A stretch of DNA of 64,000 bases from Piper betle (taxonomy: Eukaryota > Streptophyta > Magnoliopsida > Piperales > Piperaceae): contig JAURVB010012910.1 of NCBI GenBank assembly GCA_033002965.1, forward strand, positions 52,884 through 116,883. Reading direction: 5' to 3'. This document shows positions 58,871-64,000 of the stretch, piece by piece; the first letter of the stretch is position 1; each line of letters begins with the position of its first letter. Made by a program: the position numbers and the translations under genes. A model generated the notes under the pieces. The model saw only the letters and a list, made by a program, of their open reading frames with translations, searched no databases and was not told where the DNA came from.

Positions 58871-58984
58871 AATGAAAAATAATAGAGGATATCAGAGAGG
58901 TAAATCCAGGATGTAATCTTAACTCATTAATGGCAAACTTGAGTATTTCTAATGACCTTGTGGATAGAATTAAAGTGGCTTAAA

Positions 58985-60330
58985 CTGAAGATTAAGAATT
59001 GTAAAAATTGCTTGCTTCTTTGGAATGAGTGCTAAAGAAGATGATGGAGTCATTAGATTTAAAGGTAGACTGCGTGTACCATTTAGTGAGGAGCTAAGGA
59101 ATGAAGTTCTACAAGAGGTACATCATTCTAAGTATACCATTCATCCGCTAGTAACAAAAATATATCAAGACATGAAAATGATGTATTGGTTGTTGGGCAT
59201 GAAAAAGAATATAATCGAACTCATAGCTAAGTGTTTAGTATGTCAATAAGTGAAATCGATCATCAAAGGTGAGGAGGACAGCTTCAATCACTAGAAATTC
59301 TTAACTGGAAATGAGAAGGTATCACTTATGATTTTGTAGTTGCATTGCCAAAAACCAAACAGAACCATGATGCAATATGGGTAGTGTTCAACCGACTAAC
59401 AAAATCAATTCATTTCATTCCTTTAAGGTTGAATATGACATGGAATGGTTGGCAACATTCTACATGAAGAATATAGTGAAATTGAATTGAACACCTATCT
59501 CTATTGTATCCGACAAAAATCCAAGGTTTACTACAAGAGTGTGGAAGGAATTTCAAGATGCTAGGGGCACAAAAATGAAGTTTAGCACAACATTTCATCC
59601 TCAGACTGATGGAAAATCAAAGAAGATGATTCGAGTGCTAGATGATTTGTTGAGACCATGTGTCTTGATTGGGAAGGTACTTGGGAAAATCACCTACTAT
59701 TAGTGGAATTCACCTATAACAAAAGTTATCAATCCATAATTTGTATGACACTTTTTGAAGTGCTCTATGGAAGACCTTGCAGATCACATTCTTGTTGGTT
59801 GGATAGCAAACATCCCGAGACACTTGGACCAAAATTAATCGAGGATGCAACAAGACACATGGAGTTGATTACGAATAGAATGAAAAGAAGCTCAAAATCG
59901 AAAAAAATCATATACTAGTCTAGAAAGAAAACCTTTGGAACTCAAGGTCAGGAACCAGTTCTCCTTAAGATATCACCAATCGGAAGGGGTGATGAAATTT
60001 GGTAAATCAAGGAAGCTAAGTTCGATGATATATAGGACCATTTGAGGTTCTCAAGAGAGTAGGTGAAGTTGCATATCAGCTTCCACTACTACCTAATTTG
60101 ACTTTAGCTCATGATGCATTTCATATATCGATAATGGAAAAATACATTCCAAATCCTTCCTATAAAATAGATTACAAAGACCTAGAAATTAGGGATGATA
60201 TGTCATACGTTGAGAAACTTGTGAAGATTTTTGGATGGGAAATAAAATGTGTTGAGGACAAAAACAATCATTATGGCAGAAAGTCTTGTAGAGGAAACAT
60301 GGAATAGAAGAAGCTACAAGGGAGTTGGAG
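58985..60330 (+). pseudogene. Ty3/gypsy integrase with chromodomain remnant
   Basis: The zinc-finger end (VHHSKYTIHPLVTKIYQDMK to AKCLVCQ) is at 59025-59249. Core pieces follow in broken frames, with WEGTWENHLLLVEFTYNKSY and LFEVLYGRPCRSHSCW at 59658-59918. HDAFHISIMEKYIPNPSYK and LEIRDDMSYVEKLVKIF (60098-60230) form the C-terminal part before the chromodomain; the chromodomain itself (VLRTKTIIM, ESLVEE) is in a shifted frame at 60245-60310. The wording is typical of Tekay/Del chromoviruses. Confidence 0.88.
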
Positions 60331-60375
60331 TTCAAAATGAAGGAAAAATATACAAAATTATTTGAGTAAATAAAT

Positions 60376-60405
60376 TTCGAGGATAAAATTTCGCTAAGAG
60401 GGAAA
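60376..60405 (+). other. 3' end motif and polypurine tract
   Basis: TTTCGAGGATAAAATTTCGC, a standard gypsy 3' phrase, is followed by TAAGAGGGAAA immediately before an LTR start. Confidence 0.75.
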
Positions 60406-61880
60406 TGATGCAACATATCGTAATTTCATTACTTTTATTAGTGGTTATTAGGACAATTTGGATGGACATAGTTATGATTTTTAAGCGGGATAAAATTTTC
60501 ATTGTGTTTTAAACATATTATGATATGTGATACATTGAATAATTATGTTTAATGATTATTTATACTTTGTGTGGGGTGGAATATTGAAGCCTAGTGTGAA
60601 AGAATGGGAGAATGGTAATTAGTTACAACTAATTTGGTCAAATATGTAAACCGTCAAAGGAATTGTTTAAACGGGCAAGTGGATGCTCTCGGGTGTGGAC
60701 CCACTCCATAATTTTGGTTGTTTTCTTTTTTGAATGCTTTGTTCAATGTTGGTTTTTCAGATATATTGATTTAGAGGATTGTTTGAGTGAAAACGACATC
60801 AAAAAACTTTACTAGATTAATCGGTAAGGGCCAAATTGGTCGAATTTGATAGAATATAGTTAAATGGTCAAACCTTTGTGACCTTTATGGATTAGCTACG
60901 GGTTAGAATGTGGGGAATTGGCCTTTTATTTGCCAAAAATCTAAGAGCCATTTCTTTCTTTTCAAGGGTGAGTGTGCTACTTCTTTCCCACCCTTGTTTC
61001 ACCATTTTTCTTCATACTTTTGGTTGTTAGAATGGTTCTAAGTCATCTCCAATTGAAAATTACCAAAGAAGAGGTTTGTAATTCAACCTTAACATAGTTA
61101 ATTCATGCATCATTGGCATATCCATGTTGTGTTTTTGTGTAAATCATGTGTAAACGTGTGTATTCATGGATTTTCATTGTTAATATGATTATTTAATACA
61201 TGTAAATTATAATTGGGACCATTAAATTGATTATGATGTAGGCAATAGGGTTAAAAAATGTATATACCAATATTTGTGTTGTTTTAAACATAAAAGAATC
61301 AGTTGAATTGAAACCATGGAAGAACCTTGTTTTATTTATTAAGAAATATTTTTTACTCTTAATTTTTCATATAAATAAGACGTGTATGAAGTTTTATCAC
61401 ATTTGGAACATGTTTGAATAGTTTCTTGCGAAACATAGTGTAAATTGTCAAGAATTGCTTAATTTAATTATGCTTTATTGGAAAATAATTGAAGGGGCTA
61501 TAAAATTTAAAATCCTTTTAGGGGAATGTCTTATTACATGATATGAAGTTGTGGGAAGAGTTTCATGAAGTTTGGAGTTCATTTGACCCTTGAACAAAAT
61601 TACAAAAGTCGAAAAACCTAAAATTATACCCAACTCCACGACACTCACTACCAGTATTGTGTCACTGAGGTATGAGAAGAAAACCTAATGGTGCAACATT
61701 CTAAACCTAGGATTTTGGTGTTGCGACACTCATTAAAAATTTTCACGAAATAAACCTGCGTTGGGCACACACATGCTGAGATTTAAGCACGGTGACACTC
61801 GTCCAAATTTTTTTAAACTAATGTTTAATTGATATTTATTCTTTATGTTTGTTTTATATATCATTATTTGAAGAATATAT
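60406..61880 (+). repeat. 3' LTR of the Tekay-like element, right end lost
   Basis: Starts TGATGCAACATATCG (or TGCAAC at 60409) after the polypurine tract. The expected end (GGTCATTACA) is not found; sequence like the 5' LTR is last seen near 61870. Confidence 0.6.
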
Positions 61881-61904
61881 GACCACCCTAATATAATATT
61901 AAAT

Positions 61905-62010
61905 ACAAGTGTTTGGCTTTATAAAAAAATATGAGAGACAAAAAGCCAAAATAGTGTTTGGCCTTTATAAAAAAATGTGAGAGACAAAAAAACAAGTGTT
62001 TGGCTTTTTT
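61905..62010 (+). repeat. ~45-bp tandem repeat, two and a half units
   Basis: GTGTTTGGC(T/C)TTTATAAAAAAAT, ATGAGAGACAAAAA or GTGAGAGACAAAAA repeats twice, and GTGTTTGGCTTT starts a third time at 61996. Each unit holds a TTTGGCTTT...AAAGCCAAA-like inverted pair. Confidence 0.85.
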
Positions 62011-62793
62011 TTTCTAAAAATGGGATATAGTGTCTTGCCGTCGACTATTTTACTACTCCTCATATTCTCTTTGCAAGACTCTTCTCTCTTTGGTGGAGGG
62101 TGATCATACCGCAACAGCTGGTTTCTGAAGGTTGTGAGGATAAGGAGGAAGGGGAGTGGAAGACAATGACGGCTGTGTAGTCGATGAGGGTGAGGCCAGT
62201 GTAGTTGATGGTGACAGGGAGTTGGTTGAACTCATGGATGGCCAGCTCTTGCCATTGGCCGGTGGCCAAACCAAGGGAGACGAGCTTAAGGTAGTCAACA
62301 CATAGGATGGGATAGCAGCAATTTTTACGGTGCCACTCAAGAGCTTCCACTACCCCATCAGCATGCCCCAAATGGGCTGAAGGCTCGCCCTGCCCAAATG
62401 ATGTCGTCATCATTGTCCGGGAGGCAATGGCGAGCTCAGCGGTGATGAGAACCTTGGGTACGTTCTAGATGAAAGGGAAGATGAGGAAGTCGAGGATGGC
62501 GTGGAGGATGCCATCAGTGATGGGGAAGGTGAGGAACCTACGGCATCGTCCTCGTTGTAGGGGTCGCCTGAGGCCTCAAAGTAGATGAGGGGGATGAGCT
62601 TGAGCTTTGCTGGTTGGGACTTGGCTTATTGTTGGGTTGGAGTTCATAGTTGGTCTTTGCCCCTAATGAAGAGGCACCGATGGACTCGTCGGCTACGATG
62701 GGTCATGGGTCAGGAAGGGACAAAGAAGGCAATGTGATCTATCTCTATACCCTGTATTAATTTATTTTTGAAAAAAAATGTTTTTACCAAACA
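61996..62793. mobile_element. Possible gene-fragment-carrying (Pack-type) DNA element
   Basis: The left edge GTGTTTGGCTTTTTTTTTCT and the reverse complement of the right edge, ATGTTTGGTAAAAACATTTT, form an imperfect inverted repeat around a GC-richer coding-like block. The flanks are AT-rich. No target duplication can be confirmed. This is an inference from base composition and the loose inverted repeat. Confidence 0.35.
62060..62740 (-). pseudogene. Unidentified broken protein-coding-like segment
   Basis: On the minus strand, 62600-62540 gives KLKLIPLIYFEASGDPYNED, and the 117-codon frame 62413-62060 gives VEALEWHRKNCCYPILCVDY, LKLVSLGLATGQWQELAIHE and FNQLPVTINYTGLTLIDYTA. The amino-acid make-up looks like real protein, but frames change between the two parts and I cannot name the family. 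It has higher GC than its surroundings. It could be a captured gene piece or a decayed host gene. Confidence 0.4.
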
Positions 62794-62904
62794 TAATTTT
62801 AACAACTTTTACAAAAAAAATCTTACAAAAATGTTTTGGCTATACAAATTTCTTGAGAAATCAATGAAAAAAAAACTATAGCCACACAGGCTACAAGGAA
62901 CTTC

Positions 62905-63262
62905 TTACTCTTTTGATGTAAGTGGTGGAAGTGTCCCAATAACTTCTCTTTGCTTTGTCCACTTTTAGGCTTTTCTTAAAATTTTATGTCCTAGTACAAT
63001 TCCTTTTGGACTATAAAATAACATTTTCCCCAGTTTAAGACCAAGTTAGAGCTTTTACTTCTATGTAAAACTCTATCTAGGGACTTGAAACGTTGGTCAT
63101 ATGTGAAAAATCATCAACAAATATTTCCATACTATTTTGAATCATGTTTTAAAAGATAGACATTTTGTATTTGAAAGGTTACCCAAGCATTGCACAGTCC
63201 ATAGGGCATTCTTGTGAAAGCAAATGTTCCATAAGGACATGCAAAAGTGGTCTTCCCTAATC
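62905..63262 (-). pseudogene. Athila/Tat-type Ty3/gypsy reverse transcriptase fragment
   Basis: On the minus strand KTTFACPYGTFAFTRMPYGL then CNAW is close to the Athila/Tat RT motif. The catalytic box appears in a shifted frame as MEIFVDDFS. SNLVLNWGKCYFIVQKE follows. Only about 120 codons remain, with frameshifts. It lies next to an unrelated LTR end. Confidence 0.85.
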
Positions 63263-63527
63263 TTCTTGTTAAACACCGAAAATAATTATGTTATTTTATC
63301 TTAAAATTAATCTTAAATTTTATTAAATTAATTTACTTTAATAATATTTATATATTGTTTCCAATAATCTTTATTTATTGTATTTATTAAGTATCTTTTT
63401 GTATTTCGTTATTAGTTGTCTTTTTATATTTCTAAGTTAACCACCCTCGTTATAAATAAGATAGTTAGAAAAGGGATTGCATCCATCTCTCTCTCGTATA
63501 TACATAAATTAATTTCTTCTGTGCGCT

Positions 63528-63531
<4 letters not shown>

Positions 63532-63559
<28 letters not shown>
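63532..63559. repeat. (CT)n microsatellite
   Basis: Pure CT run of about 28 bases; a shorter CT run at 63486 begins an upstream copy of the same ~45-bp neighbourhood. Confidence 0.9.
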
Positions 63560-63563
<4 letters not shown>

Positions 63564-63627
63564 ATAGATTAGTTTCTTATGTATGTTTCTCTGTATGATA
63601 CTACTAGTAGTGAGGTATGATATGAAC

Positions 63628-63720
63628 ATGTTACCATCGATTAGATTCCGGAACATGTGTATGGTTATGATGCAGTCATGTTACTATCGACTAGATTCCA
63701 GTACATGTGTTTGTTTATGA
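63628..63720 (+). repeat. ~47-bp tandem duplication within the LTR
   Basis: CATGTTACCATCGATTAGAT and CATGTTACTATCGACTAGAT are each followed by TCC(G/A)G(A/T)ACATGTGT and a GTTTATGA- or GGTTATGA-type phrase. Confidence 0.9.
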
Positions 63721-63960
63721 CATGTTGTATGCTCCGTTGAGTTGTCCGAGCTGCACATAGTGTCATTGTGTGTTCTAGCACAATATTCATGATTATGTAT
63801 GTATCTATGATTTTCGTTAGTCGTTGAGTAGTTCTGGCTTATGCTTTCAAGCTTCACTTTCGTGAAATTTATATGATAGTAGTCCAATTAATAGTTTTTT
63901 TGATGAATTTTTAACATCGCACTTCGATCTGCCCTCAGACCAAAAAATTGGGATGTTACA

Positions 63961-64000
63961 TGTAATATTCCTCAAAACCTTAAGTTAGCCCACATCTAAT
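63961..64000 (+). repeat. Start of a TRIM-like LTR at the window edge
   Basis: TGTAATATTCCTC then CCCACATCTAAT matches the opening of the TRIM LTR at 7623 in layout. It abuts the LTR end at 63960 with no gap. Cut by the window edge. Confidence 0.45.

Larger units (their letters stand above)
63300..63960 (+). repeat. LTR end related to family B, plus orientation
   Basis: Ends CATCGCACTTCGATCTGCC, CTCAGACC and GGGATGTTACA, matching the LTR end at 16290-16338 (CATCATACTTCGGTCTACTC, GTTGTTACA). TATAAATAAG at 63450 could be its TATA box. The start is not found. Confidence 0.6.

Noticed and set aside
1..64000. CRISPR arrays, tRNA, rRNA, bacterial-type operons
   Set aside because: None seen. The tandem repeats present have no regular unique spacers, and no cloverleaf or rRNA core sequence was recognised by eye.

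Overview
The window is nuclear DNA of a seed plant, most likely a flowering plant with a large, repeat-rich genome. The evidence is one plant-type MBD4-like DNA glycosylase gene with spliceosomal introns, lying in a sea of decayed plant retrotransposons (Ty3/gypsy chromovirus types, an Athila-like fragment, Ty1/copia), a TRIM, hAT-like and CACTA-like DNA elements, and plant-style microsatellites. There are no bacterial operons, tRNAs, rRNAs or CRISPR arrays. The species cannot be named from the sequence.

Layout. 1-2857: a non-autonomous LTR retrotransposon (internal part without coding sequence), 5' LTR cut by the window edge. 3600-4315: a gypsy RT scrap. 4316-13445: two long LTRs (called family A here, minus orientation), the second carrying a (TA)n tract, a complete TRIM with a perfect 5-bp target duplication, and a 2.2-kb hAT-like element. 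13690-19246: a plus-strand family-B LTR followed by an LTR-like scrap and a decayed gypsy RT-RNase H. 19247-28365: a large non-autonomous family-B element on the minus strand, fused at its 5' LTR to the gag of a family-A element (28366-32315). 32316-38648: AT-rich sequence, an 80-bp direct repeat, a CACTA-like fragment, and another family-A LTR. 38649-39260: a family-B LTR piece. 39316-41115: two hAT-like elements with GC-rich cores; the second ends 58 bp before the first ATG of the gene region.

41174-50543 holds the only host gene recognised: an MBD4-like (HhH-GPD) DNA glycosylase in three exons. Exon 1 codes for nine units of a 44-residue repeat with an SPYF core; exons 2 and 3 carry the helix-hairpin-helix and the catalytic Asp. 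A 61-bp triplication at the start codon has apparently pushed the original N-terminus out of frame and left two upstream ORFs whose stops each lie 1 nt before the next ATG. Intron 1 is 7.3 kb because a chromovirus sits in it in antisense orientation.

50544-64000 is again repeats: copia pol (minus), a gag-like scrap, a Tekay-like gypsy element (55.5-61.9 kb) with dead catalytic motifs, a possible gene-fragment-carrying element (62.0-62.8 kb), an Athila-like RT scrap, and another LTR end with a TRIM-like start at the window edge.

The most unusual signals are the repeat array and start-codon triplication in the glycosylase gene, and a short GAGTC...ATGCCACT module followed by a GC-rich proline ORF that recurs in both family-A LTRs and hAT-like DNA elements. 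All coordinates of degenerate repeats are approximate unless termini are stated.
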